NCBI GenBank assembly: GCA_900239685.1
Contig: OENT01000001.1
Span: 1 to 64,000, forward strand
Direction: 5' to 3'
DNA length: 64,000 nucleotides
Source of the DNA: Rotaria macrura
Taxonomy: Eukaryota; Rotifera; Eurotatoria; Philodinida; Philodinidae
Shown here piece by piece: positions 24,401 through 38,458 of this stretch. Both the position numbers and the translations under genes were made by a program. Numbering within the stretch: position 1 is the stretch's first letter; each line of letters begins with the position of its first letter. Below the pieces are notes generated by a model, which made no database searches, was not told the DNA's origin, and was given only the letters and a program-made list of their open reading frames with translations.

Positions 24401-27400
24401 AAACACAATGATCAACATTTTTTTTACAACCAAGATAAATTGTTTTAATTTCATATGATATTTAATTACGGCTTACTTTTTTCTGTTTCGCAATGAAGTA
24501 AACATGAAATCGTCTTGATGAAGTTAGTGCCAAAGAGAAGTATTTCCTGGATAGTTGTATCAATTCATCTATGTTAAAAAAGAAAGAAGGAGCGTGTATA
24601 ATATCGAAAAATGAAGTTACCTGCTCAATTAAAATTACAACTCACTTCGCATGACAATGATTAAGTTAACAATAATCTCTTATATTTTTTAAGTTCATAT
24701 GGGGTATCGGGTAATATGATAGGTTGACGTTTTATGTTTAAGCTATCCGAAATTCCTCGTTCATCGTGATTTTCGTTCATGTAGTCAAAGATTAAGTTAA
24801 ATTTTATAAAAGTATCAATGGTTTATAAGATGTTTTTAATTGAAATTATCAGAATGACAAATCCTAACGGCAAAAAATGTACACAAGCTGTTTTGATGAT
24901 AAATGATATAAATAAAATAATCATTACAGTAGTTTAGTTGATTAACATTTCAATTTGCTGTCTTCGGAAAAAACTTTATCCATAGGTCAGTCTTCTCAAG
25001 ATTCGTCAAACAAGTTTAGAAGAATAGTTTTATTATTTGATATTACTGTACACAATCTTATTTTGCACCTTACCACGTTACTTTTACCTTCCAATCTACC
25101 GCTGATTTCTCGCGCTTTCGAAATAATGCATTCTTATATTTTATACATTGACAGTCAAGAAAAACATGTACTGATTTTTTTGACTTTAAAATCATTTACG
25201 AATTAATTCATATTTATGTTAGAATGAAAACACATTATTGATTGTAACGAATAAGCCGTCGACGAATCTATTATCTCTTAGAGTATTATTTATTGAAGTC
25301 AACTTTATTTTCAAATCAAGCTTATATATTCCTAATACGTTATAAATTGGCAGGCTTTGGCTGTTTGTTTTAGTTTTTAACTAATTAAACATGATGACCA
25401 GGAAGTAATATTCTACTCAGATACAATTGATGATAAGTTTCGACATGTATGTTAATCAATGACTATTCTTAAAGTTACATTTGTTTTCCCATTTTTAGAA
25501 GGTGAAATAAATTTCCGTTTTCATCTCCTAAACATCAATAGCAATGAAGTTAATATTCAAACTGTACTAGAAGTAAAATCCATGCGTATTGTCCTCATGA
25601 AAATCTGTAAATTAATGGATTTAGGATTTAAGAAATTTTCTCTTCACATACTCGATGTTCAACAATTACTTAATATCATTCTGTTCTTTATTTATAACTG
25701 ATGTAATAATATGTCAGATTCTTTTCAATAACCGCAAATGAATCCTGCAAAATTAGTATTTCCAGATGTCTACCTGCTTGTTTTTTCTTTCTTTTACATA
25801 ATCAACAGCTTCATTTATAGTGGATTTCTTTCGTTGCTTCACAAAATTTTCTATTGAATCCTAGTGTATGGTTGACTATTTCTTAAAAGTGTTTTTCTGT
25901 TGTTAATGAGATTAAACTAAATAACTTATGTTCGTTGAATGCAAGCTATGTTTTAGTCTATTACTATATGTACTATGTCCGCTGTTCACCCATTTCTTTC
26001 CTTAGACTACTGTCTGACATCGGCTATAAATGCATTTGAAACTTGTTTCTGAAAACTAAATGAACTTTTTCTCTATCAAAAAACATTCTACTTTTCAATG
26101 CTCGATGAATGATGACGTTATTTATTACAGTAGTCATTTCTATAAAAAATTGCGACAGCGTGATAAAATAGAAACTCCGTTTTTTGTTTTTGTATGAAAG
26201 TATTTGTGTGTCAACTGATAAAGAATAAATCAATATACACGTGTATAAGTAAATGACGACACTCTTTTATTTAACTTATAAAATTTCACAATATGCATGA
26301 TCAATTGAAGAATGCTACACATACACATTGATCATGATCAATATACGAAATAGTAATATCAGTGATGATATTGACATAAGATTTGATTCTACTTAGAGAT
26401 TCTATTGTAAATAATTATTAAGTCAAACACGAATTTTCTAGAATCTTCTAATCCTATATTATAGCGAGTCATGATTTTCGAACAGGAGTACACATTTTAA
26501 ATATATATCAATAGTTACTGTAACGAACCAGCTCTATAACTTGTTCAATAAAATGCTAGATGGACTACAATAGATTTTTAATGAACATAATGAAACTTAT
26601 ATTTGAACTGTGAGCGACTAACATGATTACATGTACAAAAATAGATAAGAACATGAATAAAATAGACTTTCAGCTAGAATCAAGTAACTGTTAATGAACA
26701 GTCCTAAAGTTATGCGACCCTCATGGATTCTTATTGAGATAAATGTCGGATTTTCGACGATTTTTTAATTTTTATTGTTGAAATAAGTTTTCTCGAAGAT
26801 TCATAAACTAGTCTTACTGTGCATTATTGATAAATTGAATGGAAAATCACCGAATTGGACATAGTTTCAATATCAGTTCAAGCTATTGTGCGGCGCCATT
26901 GTCAATTCCAGCCGAAGACAAACTGTTTCTTGGCATTTTTTTTTCATGGCTTATTTATTGTAATTTTTTTCTTCTATATAAAAATAAATATTCTCAAAGA
27001 TGAATCATTAACATAGTTTTTTTTTCTGTGTGTGCCAAAGAGCTTATAGAGGTTTTTAAAAGTTGCATCCTTAAGTGAAATCCTGAAATCAGTTTGTGTC
27101 CGACTTAATACTAATCGATCGGATGAATACATACAAAAGAAAAACAAATGACCAAAGTAGTGATTCTATGAAAATACGGTATGATAATTCAACTGGATTT
27201 ATTTTTGCTTTACATAAACTTCGAACTAATCCTCTAAATCTAACGATCTTTTCTTAATCTTCTAGCGTAATCAATTGGAATCTAACATATTTGTCCATTT
27301 GAGTTGATCAAGGCCTAGCAGCAGTATATGACTTACGGTTGCTCGTCCGATTTCTTTCACAGATCATTCTGGATACTGTAATTCATTAAACCTAATAGAA

Positions 27401-30400
27401 TTTTCTTGAATTCTCTTGCTTATATGACACTGAATCATATTCTATACCATATAATGTCTTTACCAAATAGTTGTTGAACTAACTGAAATCAAAAAACGTT
27501 TGAACTTCCTTTTCTCAATAATTGTGCAGCTCATCTACGAAGCTTCTATGCATGTCTAGCATGAACTACAGTACTAGGTAATTAATGCCGAAGAGTCACT
27601 TTTTGATTACTATAATCGTGATCATGTCTTAAAGCTGTTCTTTCTTAGGTTATAATTTAATTTATCAGACAGGTGAACAGATCATCAAAAGTCTAATAGT
27701 AAAGATAAACAATTATTCCGTATAATTAGTTATTAGTAGTTGTTTGAATTAAATTTGAATCAGTAATCATTAAGTTTTAGATTTATTCATAATAAAAAAT
27801 TTTAACGAAATCACTTTCTCTTTCATTCAGAGCGAAAAATATTAAAAGTTCATAATTCGTAAATTTTATGTTACTTTGATGCTTGTTTTCGCAGAATAAT
27901 TTAAACATATAACGAATAAAACAATTTTTATTTGTAATCCATCTTCTTGTAAAATTTTATATAATATATGTTCCAACGATATTTCTATAAAACTGAGGAA
28001 AACAACGCTTTGATTATTGATTGAACGGCATTTATTGAGGATCGATCATATTTCATGTAACCTGGACACTACATTGTAAAGTTATATTATAAAAAGAAAG
28101 CATTTTGGGTTTCCATGCTGCAATTGTTTCACTTCAAATATATACACCTTGCTCAGTGCATTATTTGATTTTGACATTCCAAACTTGAAGTGTGAAAATA
28201 ATAATAACATTCATTTACACAATATTTTGCATTTCATATTGATGCTTATCAAATGCTGCAATAGTAATCTCATAATATGAAATACGATCTTCATACTGAG
28301 GACAAAAAATTCTTTTGTCCTGAATCTATTTGTCATATCTAAAGAACAATATCGAATTTTTTATAGACGATAACCAATAAACTTTCTAAAAGTATATGAA
28401 TAGTAAAACAAACAAGTATTGTTTCAAAAAATATATTGATTGATAAATCAAAACTATGCATCTTTGTTCTTTATTATTGTCAATATTGGACTAGTGAAAA
28501 CGAATTTTACTAATATGCCAGGCACCTTGTCTGAAATAAGCTTATCTAAATCGATGTATTTTCTGTTATTTTAATTTAAAAAGATATCTTGTTTTATCCA
28601 CTTTGCATTTCTTTTTCCTCTATGCCACTTCCAGATCGTGCATATGAATGTCATTTTGATGATTTCAGTTAAATACGTTATAATTGATGAGTCCCGGGAA
28701 TTTCTAGTAAGCGTTATGATAGTTAATATGGCGACTGAAAGTTAATTGCCACATATATTCTCGAAAGTTACAACAAAAATCGAGCTAGATTGGTGAATGT
28801 AAATGTATGCAGCAAATTAGATAGGAAAGATGCTAAGCATGTGGACTTATTTCAGTTTTATATTCGAATAGAGTACAAATTAAGCAGTTGTCATATTTCA
28901 ACAATCTGTTAGCTAGTCGAAATTCTTCAGTAAAGGACATGAGCATTTAATAAGCTGTTATAATAGAGACTCTGGTAAGTATTCTTGAGTGTCAACTATT
29001 GTTACCGTCAATGTTTATCGTTACATCTCGATTATATGCAATGATCACTGAAGCAGTCACCATTAGATCGTAAACGGTGTTTTTAATGAGTTCAAATAAC
29101 TGATAGAATATTACAAAAGCAAATCTATCACTATGAAGATCATAAATAAGTGGGAGTAGTAATTCAATAAATATCAGCGTACTCGAACGTCCTTGTTTTT
29201 AAACTAGTCAATGCCGTGATAGATTCGCATGACAGAGAGACATCCAAAATAATGAGACTTGCTATTTGATAGGCATACAAGTAGATTGACTGATTTACAC
29301 CAATTTTTTTCAGTCAATTAAGTTCTTTTCGACCATTTTACTTGACTCAGAATAGAGTGATCTAGATTAATCACGTGTGTCTTCTTCGTTCTGTGGATAA
29401 ATCAACACGTCGTCTGTGTATCAGCAGTCGAATCTTTTCATTTCTATTTCTTGATTGTCTTTCATTTTAGAATCCTTTTCAACTTTTGTACTCCTTGATA
29501 CGTTGAAGTGTTAATTACTACAGCGATTGATCTATCTCTATATTAACAGAAAACAATAAACTAAGTTTATTTTTTTATTTCGAGAAATATTCAATCAAGA
29601 GTAAGAATTTAGAGAAGACTACCCTACTTGCTAGTCTTTGTTTTCATTCGTATGCCGGTAGTCCATATTTTAGAATGTTATCTGTTCATTCTTTAAAAAC
29701 TTAACGTCTTCCATATGTTTCTTCTTCAAATTTCGACCAGCTGATTATCAATAGTGGTCACATAAATGTTTTAATTCAACGTTAAAATTATTATCTTCAA
29801 GCATCTTGAAAAAAATTCTCCAACATATCGATGCATTTCACTTGGTTAAATGCCCATTTAGAAATTCAACGGGAAAATCTGAATCATACTAAGCCGATAT
29901 CTATCCATGAAACTCCTTTTCTTCAAATATTCGAATTCATATCGAATAAAGATCAAGATTTCACTATTAACTTTGATTTCTAATCTTTCATATTATGAAA
30001 TTACCGTCGTTTGACAAACAAAATTGTCAAAGCAGACTTTGATTGTCTTATGGAATGTTTAATAAGTATTTAACTCGTTAAGAAATCAATGCTTTCGTTT
30101 AATTTCAACTTTCCGACTCTTCGTCCGATTCAACTATGAATGCAATGAATTGAATTAGTCTTTGTAGTACAACAATGATTTTAAAAGTTAGAATTAAACT
30201 ACTGTCTATTCGTAAATATAGATACGGATTGAACTCAGAATCAATATCATCATTTCAGTATAAAAGACAATGAACATTAAATGAAATTCATATAACAGCA
30301 ACCGTCAATTCAAGTACCATTCAGACATGTCAAAAATCACTAATATCGAAGTAAAACTATGGCTAGTTTTTGACATTTATTGATGACAATCCTTAATTTC

Positions 30401-33400
30401 ACAAAGTTGCTCACAAGAAAGAAGACCGAATCTGAGACGATAAGAATAGTCAGAATTTCAACGAGTCGAAGTTTTTTTCTTCGTTTGTCATAATATTCTT
30501 GTAATGCTTATCCCATTGGCTGGCCACTGATCTGCGGATAAATCAATAATTTTATATTGCTTCGCTCATTAATGTTATTTGATGAAGTTGAATATGTATA
30601 ATCAATTGGTTAGATTGATAGCAAACTATTTAAGAATCATTCTATTTCTAATATTCTATGGAGTCTTATAGTCGAGTTTTCCTTCTAGGATCACTGGCAA
30701 GTTCATTGGATCTTGGAAACTGTCTGTTGAATCATTAGATAGTAACAAAAACTATTCTTTGTAAATTTCTTACATCGCAGTACACTAACATCAGCGACAG
30801 GTAAATCGTTCAGTAATTCACCACTTACGTATAAGGGAAAGATAGAGAAAATTTCATGCACTCGAACCATCTCTCAGTTCAACGATATGTAACACTGTTG
30901 TAAGACGTATTTTTTTCATGAATACCGATTTTGTCCAAATCTCTTATGTTTACTATCATTCAAAAATTGTAATGTTACGTTTTTCATCGTCCATACTAGT
31001 CTCGCTGAGAAGTATAAAGTACAGTGAAATTAACAAGGAAAATCATTCATCTACTTTATATTTATAACACGGAGAGTGATTACAATTATACGCTTATGAG
31101 AAATGTGGACGTATCTTTTTCTTTTATTTTCTTTAATCTTGAGTACGATGATAGAGGTTAGTGTTGTTGGAAATGAGTCATAGAAATCTTTTGCATGCTC
31201 GAACAGAAATATGCACGAGAAAATCACTGCTCCCTTGCTAATAATCGATACGAATGAATGTGATAATGAAAGTGACATTATAAGATCGATCACAAACCTT
31301 GATATTCTCGCCGAAACCTTTGGAGAAATCATGAGCAAAAGAACAATGCATTTCTTACGTATTACCAAAGGACTCCACAATGAGACTCTCGGCGGAGTAC
31401 AGAGGACGTGAGCGTTATGGGACTTTCTAAATATGTCTCTCGTCATAAATAATTGGGAAAAAGAGAAAAACTTTTATATCAACTCAATCAATATTTATTC
31501 TTAGTATTATTTCAAATAGTGATATTTGAATTCATAAAGAATTTCGCTATGAATGTAAACAGCTGCGATTGTTGCTAGAAATACTGCTGTATTGAGGTAA
31601 TAAAAGAATTTTGTTGCGAGGAAACCATAATTAACGCCACCATCACCATTCTTGATTCGCATTTTAGAAAACGGATCTATGAAAAACGTAAAAATTTTGA
31701 AGATTTATTGTAAGTGATTGTAAAAATTTTGAGTAAATGTTGGTATGCAGTGAAAAACAATTCTACAATCGACTGCATAGAATTTAATTCCATCACTTTC
31801 GAAGCAGCTAAGTGTTGTATACATTAGAGAGATTCATTTAGAAGATGAAATTCTCCAATCAACCTTATGCTACCAATCTGAAACGGAACTCTAGGAGGCT
31901 GCATGTACACTCCATGACTTCATTGAATAGATGGGACAAATCATGCTGTAATTTGACGACATCTATTAATGCTGAGTGAAAACTCATTTATCTGAAAGTG
32001 ATGTCTTTTAATTGCTTAAAAAACGTCACCATTGCTGCGCGTCATCACATGGTAATCACAATCTTACAGTTTTTTTCTTTTTGTTCTCTTCTGTATTGAA
32101 TTGCATGCAATAAATAACGTTCAAAAAAAAGGACGTTTCATTGATTCATTTCACTCTGATCTTTCATGCTATATTATAGCCTCACGAAATCTCAAATTCT
32201 TCATTGTTCACAAGAAAACACAGACTACAAATGTTCATCGATAGTTGCTGCTGTTATCACACCAATTCATATTCAATTCTAACAAATGCTTACTGTATGT
32301 TTTCTTGATATACTTGGTATTTATAGTATGACTTTAAAGGAACTTTGCAAACTTTTATGTTCATTCAAATAACAACCCATCAGATAATTGTAAAGAACTC
32401 ATAACAGTTCCGTCTCGATGATTAGAATAAAAATTTGCCGTATAACGGAAGTTCTAAAACAAATTTTTCTAGAATTTTTTAAGTTTTTAAAAATTCTTGG
32501 GTTCATTTTTATGATTTTCTATTGAACTTGCTGGTTCAGCTGAGCTTTTTACCATAGAATCCACTTCTACGAACAAGCATTCTTAGTTTCTTTTTTTCGT
32601 ATGAGCACATGAAATCTTGATATTATCAATCTTCACTGCAGCTATTTTAAGGTAACTAGTTTTTCGATTCTGCCGAACAGCCCCATCAGTAAAGTACACT
32701 TGAAAAAAAATAGAAAATTAGACACTGCAAGCACTTCCTCTGATAAAGTGTGACACATTCTCGTCACAGTTCGAGAAAGTATGAGTTAGAAAAGAATGTT
32801 TTTAACTTTTTTGTTGATAAAGGTCTTCTGAAGAACAACCAGCAAAATAAGATGTAAAGTTTTTACGCTTATCAACATATTGTTAACCTTCTCAGTTCTT
32901 TTTTGCAAGTACATTTAAATGTTAATTCTTAAAGCTAAGTTCACACACACACAGATTACATCAAAGGATGTATATTGTATAGAACAAAAAAACACGTGTT
33001 TCAAAAATCTAAATGTATTTCCTGAGAAAAGACGTTCTTCGAAAGACTGCCATCGTCAAGTTCCATAAGGTGGGCATATAATATTTCTGCACTGTTTTTT
33101 TATCATATCAAATTGCAGGTACTGTTAGTTTGTTTTACTTTTAAATGGATACCCCCCAAGTACAGATGCACAAACAGATACCACGCTAAGTTTTGAATAA
33201 ATAGAGAAAAGGTAAAATTGACGGATTCAATGAAATATAAGCTCAGTTGAATCAAACATTTTTTTCCTAAATCATTTATATTTTTTCTTATTTTAATTGA
33301 TTTCTTTTTTTCTTAATTAGTGGCAACATGATTTCTAGGATTAACTTCTTTCACTTGAAGGATTTCACTCCAGAATATAAATATATTGAAATATAAATGA

Positions 33401-34165
33401 TTGAATATTTTATGATTTTGAATTTGATTTTATTCTCCTACTTAGAAAAGAATGAATCGATTCAAAAAATATGTACATACCTGTGAATAGTATGACTTAG
33501 TTGTTGTGCGTACTGTTGGATGGGCCTTCCCATTTCTTTTATGAGTGTATATCGCTTAATAAAGAAAAAAATACTCATCGATTGTAAGATGTATTGACAC
33601 TCGAAAATGACGTGTTCCTTGTCGAATATTTATATTCATTGTGATTTGTCAACTTTATCGCTTTCTTACGTTCGATTCACTAGTATATATGATGCTTCGT
33701 AGCGTTCTATCGTACATTCAAATTGTTCATTTAATATATATATATATACATATAGGAAGAGAGAGGGAGGGGTGGATAGATAGATATGTGATGTTTCTTT
33801 ATGTAGGAGGCCGGGGGAGGGGGGGTGTTGTTCTTCTTCATAGACCTCATTGTTCTTTCATCTTTTTGAGATATTCTTTTTGTAATATTTGCTTCATTTT
33901 TCACATATTATTGAACTAGTAACGCACCTTAACTTCTGAGTACTCTAAACAACTACATGAAGTTGTAGATTGGGTATTCATTCACATGTATACACCTGAG
34001 GTGTATTTACTTTTCTCGTCTCTTTCATTTTTCTTTCTTCACCTGTGAAAAATCCATCGTATCATTCATTCGTTCTCATACATTTTTTTTGCTTGTTCAC
34101 GATTACTCTAAAGAAATAAGTTTTTTAGTTATTTAGCGATCATCAACGTATTTACGTGTGTTAAG
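21405..34165. other. 12.8-kb stretch without recognisable genes
   Basis: No exon pair with matching phase and protein-like sequence was found on either strand. Short open frames (for example 24138-24329, 25459-25701) read as random AT-rich translations. TA microsatellites occur at about 22596-22662, 22924-22945, 23427-23440 and 33738-33756, and a GA/G-rich patch at 33757-33825. A single frame at 31211-31411 has more normal amino-acid composition and is listed separately. Large introns of an unseen gene, regulatory DNA or decayed repeats are all possible. Confidence 0.5.
31211..31411 (+). other. weak open frame of protein-like composition
   Basis: A 66-codon frame containing NLDILAETFGEIMSKRTMHF has balanced composition and few of the Phe/Ile/Lys runs typical of random translation here. 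An overlapping 131-codon frame lies on the opposite strand (31051-31446). No splice context or known motif supports either. It may be a fragment of an old gene or transposon, or chance. Confidence 0.2.
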
Positions 34166-37009
34166 ATGAATCAAAATTTTAAAAATGATACGTTCAAATC
34201 CTCGCCATCTTTTCAAAGACGAACTCAGAGTGTCGATGGATACGTACTACCGAATTTAGACAATCAATGTAACGAAAATGATGTTAAATACAAGACTGTA
34301 CCATCATATAAAGGTAGTCATGAAATGATGAATGAATCTGATGATGATCATGAGTGTGTCTCGTTAGCAAGAATGAATCAAAAGTCAACAGCTAAACCAT
34401 ACTGGTTAGTATTTTGACTCATTTTAAAAAGCTTTAATAATAATTCTTATTGATAAAATAAAGCTATTGAAGACATAATATGTAAAGTGCTGCTACATAA
34501 AATAACTGAAAAGAAAAGAATACATTTAGCTTTGCATATTTTTCTACTACGCATGTTTTGTAAAGGGTAAGTCTTGTCTTATCGACGTATTTTATGGCCT
34601 TCACATAAATCTAATCTACGAATATCGAAAAGTTCTCCATTCATAATAATGACATCGTCTTCCAACGTGCTATCAAGACGATCAATATCTATTTCAGGTG
34701 ACTGTACGACAGAAAGGTAATCGTAATGAAATAAAACAGATTTTTACACTTGTTTAAATTATGTACGATGTAATCATTCAAATTTTTATTACTTTATTAG
34801 GCGTGCACGTTCTGTCTTTGCTCCATCACCCAAATGTAATTTTGGACCTAAAGCCACACTAAAAAAAGTTAAAAGCAATGCAGAGCTAATGTTAGTATAT
34901 TATTGATATTTTAATTTAAAAAATAACCTATTTTTTGTCACTGTTTCCTTACATAAATAGTATTATTCAGGATCCATGTACCCAACGTCTTCATTGGACT
35001 TCATCTCCTAATAATATTCTTGTTATTCGTAAACCAGGTCCATCCACGCTGGCAGAATTTCGAATCCTTGTTGTGAAACTTCTTCAAGTAAGTCAAACAT
35101 AGATATCTCCGAGGTATCAATAGTTTCTAGGCTTAAAACTGATTATACGATGAGTACCTAAACTATTGAAATCATATGAATTAAAATACACTACAGCTAG
35201 CATTAGGTAAGGCCATGTTGATAGACACAACACTACATTATCTCTTGTAATTAGTTATTGATAGTTCGCTGCAGGTGTTGTAGATCATATCCTGATAGAA
35301 CAAACATCATTTAAACAGTTGATAATTTTACCTGTTTCAAAATAATATATTTTAGCGTCGGTTGACTGTGTTCGTTGAATCTTCTGATCGTACTTACTTA
35401 CTATCTACGAATGATATCGATTTATTTGAACATGCTGAGCGTTGTGTTCTCTTCGATCTAAGTATTTGAAATCGGTTATTACTGTGGATTCTTTTCTATA
35501 AAAATATTTTTATTTAGAAAATGATTTATGTAGAATTGATTTAGTAATTTGTTTGGGTGGTGATGGTACTCTTCTACATGCTGCGAGTATATTTCAAAAA
35601 AGTTGTCCACCTGTATTATCATTCTCTATGGGATCATTAGGATTTTTGACTCCGTTTGATTTCAAATTTCATGAGAACATTTTAAAAGAAGTTTTATCTG
35701 GCAAAGTAGCTGTTTTATTAAGAATACGTTTGAAATGTACAATTATCAAAAATGGATTCGATTCTTTGACTTTGCCAGACCCGCCAGAAGTTTCTTTGAG
35801 AACGAATGAAACAATGGATTCAACAAATCTTGATGAAACATCTCATCTGGCTTTGAATGAAGTGGTCATTGATCGTGGACCAAATTCATATATATCGAAT
35901 CTTGATCTATATATTAATGATAAATTTGTTACCAAAGTACAAGGTGATGGTAAGTTGACCTAACCATGAATTCGGAGAATCTTTAATTGAAAATGAAAAT
36001 ATGCAAAGTAAAATTATGAAAGTTTGACTTTATTGATATAATCTTGTATTCTCATGATTTGAGCTTAGAATATATATAGTTACGCTTAACATTGATCATA
36101 TTCTAGACGCTAAAGCATTAAGTTTAAGTAAGAAAGAATTGATGCTTGAAATCAACAAACTATGAAACATAAGTTATCTTTCTCTAAGAGAAACAAATCT
36201 CAATATTCTATAGTTTTCTTGAAACATCAAGAAAACAAAGTTATCGATTTGGGATATGATCAATTAAAAATGACAGTGTACGTAGAAAATTTAAATAGTC
36301 AGTATTTGGATACAGTAAACTGTGTATTGTACGTCATGATGTTTCTCGTTCAATATAATATTACAATAATAAGAGCTAAATCATATGTAATAGGTTTGAT
36401 TATATCGACTCCTACCGGTTCTACGGCTTATGGAATGGCTGGTATGTTGCTGTTTGTTTTTTGTTATTAACCTTAAACATCAATTCGAGATTTATAGCTG
36501 GTGCTTCAATGGTTCATCCAAATGTCCCTGCTATGGTGATCTGTCCTATATGCCCACATTCTTTATCTTTTCGTCCTATTGTTGTTCCAGCTGGCATTGA
36601 ACTTACTGTAAAAGTTTCTGAAGATAGTCGTTTAACTGCTTGGCTCTCGGTTGATGGAAGAAATCGACTGGAATTAAATCAACACGATAGGTAAATTAAC
36701 AATTACAAAAGACAGACTTTTTTCTGAGATTGCCGAGTGAAAAATTCAACTGAAACTCTCGGATGTAATATTATATTTAGAGTAAAAATAACAACAAGCG
36801 TCTATCCAGTACCAAGCATATGTCGATTTGATCAAGTCGGCGATTGGTTTCAATCGTTAGCTGATATACTTCATTGGAATATACGTAAACCACAATTAAA
36901 TCTTGATACCGATGAAGATATTCAACGTGATGAACAAGTAGAAGCTCAAGATGATGAAAATCGGTTTGATAAAAAGGAGCGTTTTTCTTTTGATTCAACA
37001 GTTCAATAA
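34166..37009 (+). CDS. NAD kinase
   Basis: Phosphorylates NAD to NADP using ATP; normally cytosolic. Exons: 34166-34404, 34633-34716, 34801-34890, 34961-35087, 35356-35461, 35518-35949, 36394-36441, 36498-36690, 36781-37009. Phases agree throughout, giving 515 residues. The conserved region starts with RRARSVFAPSPKCNFGPKA and IIQDPCTQRLHW, as in animal NAD kinases. The ATP-site motif GGDGT lies at 229-233 within ICLGGDGTLLHAAS, followed by GSLGFLTPF, then NEVVIDRGP (329-337) and the NAD-site loop QGDG..STPTGSTAY (357-372), whose halves are joined across intron 6. ICPHSLSFRPIVVPAGIEL and a C-terminal DWFQSLADILHWNIRKPQ complete the family pattern. The divergent N-terminus is the uncertain part: the exon 2 acceptor (CGAAAAG|T) was chosen because it fits the phase, while a better-looking acceptor at 34572 gives frames with stops. 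A polyadenylation signal AATAAA lies at 37162. Confidence 0.93.
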
Positions 37010-37671
37010 TCAACCAAAATATTTATATGATCGACGTGACAAAATCAATTACAATGATGACATATAGTGTATGATAGCAAAGTTTATATCTGTTATGCTA
37101 TTCATTTTTTGTGAATTTTTCATTCTTTCTTTTTATGCTTGTTTTCTCTATGAAATCAATTAATAAATCTCATTTATCGTACATGCTCCCTGAAATCTAC
37201 ACCGGCTATCAGCCCAGATATATGTACTGAAAAGTAATATGATAAACTTGCAATAAGACAACACGTAACGATTGGACTTCATATGATAAGCAAAACAAAA
37301 CAAAGGATGAAGACAAATCGTGTACCAAAGAAATCGTCAACGGAAGATATTCTACTTTAAGAAAAAAGCCATTTGTCTTCTCCTATTCTTAACGAGAATA
37401 AAAATTTATTAGCTCGGGAAAAGATTTATTTACATATCCATCAGAAAGATAATATGTATAAGATTATATTTTTGCATACCAATAGAAACGAAGATGCTAC
37501 GGTTTTATGTTTTCGGTTAATACGTGTTTATCTTATGCATATTCTCTCGAAATCTTTTTCAATTTAATTGAACGAAACGGATCAGCCTTTTCGTTCAAAT
37601 ATATGCTGGAGATTGTGGATCTTGTTGAAGCAAAGATATATACTCGAATCCATATGTCTTCATCCACATCC
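37010..37671. other. 3' flank of NAD kinase, no other gene
   Basis: Contains the probable AATAAA signal at 37162-37167. Nothing else is supported before the palindromic element that begins near 37672. Confidence 0.5.
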
Positions 37672-37930
37672 TCCCAGGAGGCAGGTTACGGTCCACTGTA
37701 AATTACCGTAAACGGCCGTTTCTACGCCGTCATTACACCATAAACGACCGTATTAATACCGTATTCCACCGTAAACCAGGTCCATGATTTACGACCGTAT
37801 TCTCACCATACTTTTGCCGTATTTGTATTGTATATTGATCGGATACGGCCGTATTCGCGTTAAAATACGGTCGTAAATCATGGACCAGGTCTACGGCCGT
37901 ATACGTACCGTATGCTTTCACCTGGGCTGT
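37672..37930. mobile_element. palindromic miniature element built from TACGGCCGTA words
   Basis: GC-richer than its surroundings and composed of repeated TACGG/CCGTA words. An internal inverted repeat pairs 37775-37801 (ACCAGGTCCATGATTTACGA and on) with 37864-37890 at 26 of 27 positions. The right end, CACCTGGGCTG, resembles the CCCAGGT termini of the elements at 38459, 43668 and 57852; the left end (CTCCCAGG near 37672) is a poorer match. No target duplication was found. Confidence 0.45.
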
Positions 37931-38458
37931 ATCATGATCGAGTCATTTAGCTTCTTAGTTTTTTAGGCTCTAGATAAAGGTCATTGATGATTCATTTAAT
38001 TTATTCGATTGTTTTTCTCTTCCTATTAGTGCTTTATTTGTTTTGTGACAGTTCTTCAACGATCTTGACATCATCGGATTATTGTTATTGTGGTAATTGA
38101 CAAGTTGACTAAAATAACGAGTACATTTTGACATATTCGTTCTATTCGTTTTCGCTATAGTGAAATGAACAAGACGGTGATACTGCGGACGAACGTTTTT
38201 TTTCGTTTCGGATTTCTCTTCGTCAATTTGACTACCGAAACTAATAGAATGAATAAGTCAAAATGTACTTGTTATTTAAGTCTACTAGGTCAATTCGCAG
38301 TAATAATAGTCTGACGATGTCAACATCGTTGACGAATCATCATCGAACAAATAAAGCACTATAGTAGAATGAGTAAAACAATCTAATAAATTAGATTCTT
38401 GTTTCTTTATACGAAAAAATCCATTCCGGGAATGGTTGAATATCGATGCTGTATATCC
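37931..38458. other. spacer between two palindromic elements
   Basis: The spacer contains an imperfect inverted repeat. ATAATAGTCTGACGATGTCAACATC near 38300 corresponds to GATCTTGACATCATCGGATT near 38070 on the other strand, and GTGCTTTATTTGTTTTGTGA and TTCGTTCTATTCG words also recur. It may be a degraded foldback element. No gene is visible. Confidence 0.3.

Noticed and set aside
36162..36470. 102-codon frame in the NAD kinase gene
   Set aside because: It lies mostly in intron 6 and reads into exon 7 without splicing; the conserved QGDG..STPTGSTAY motif is restored only when 35950-36393 is removed.
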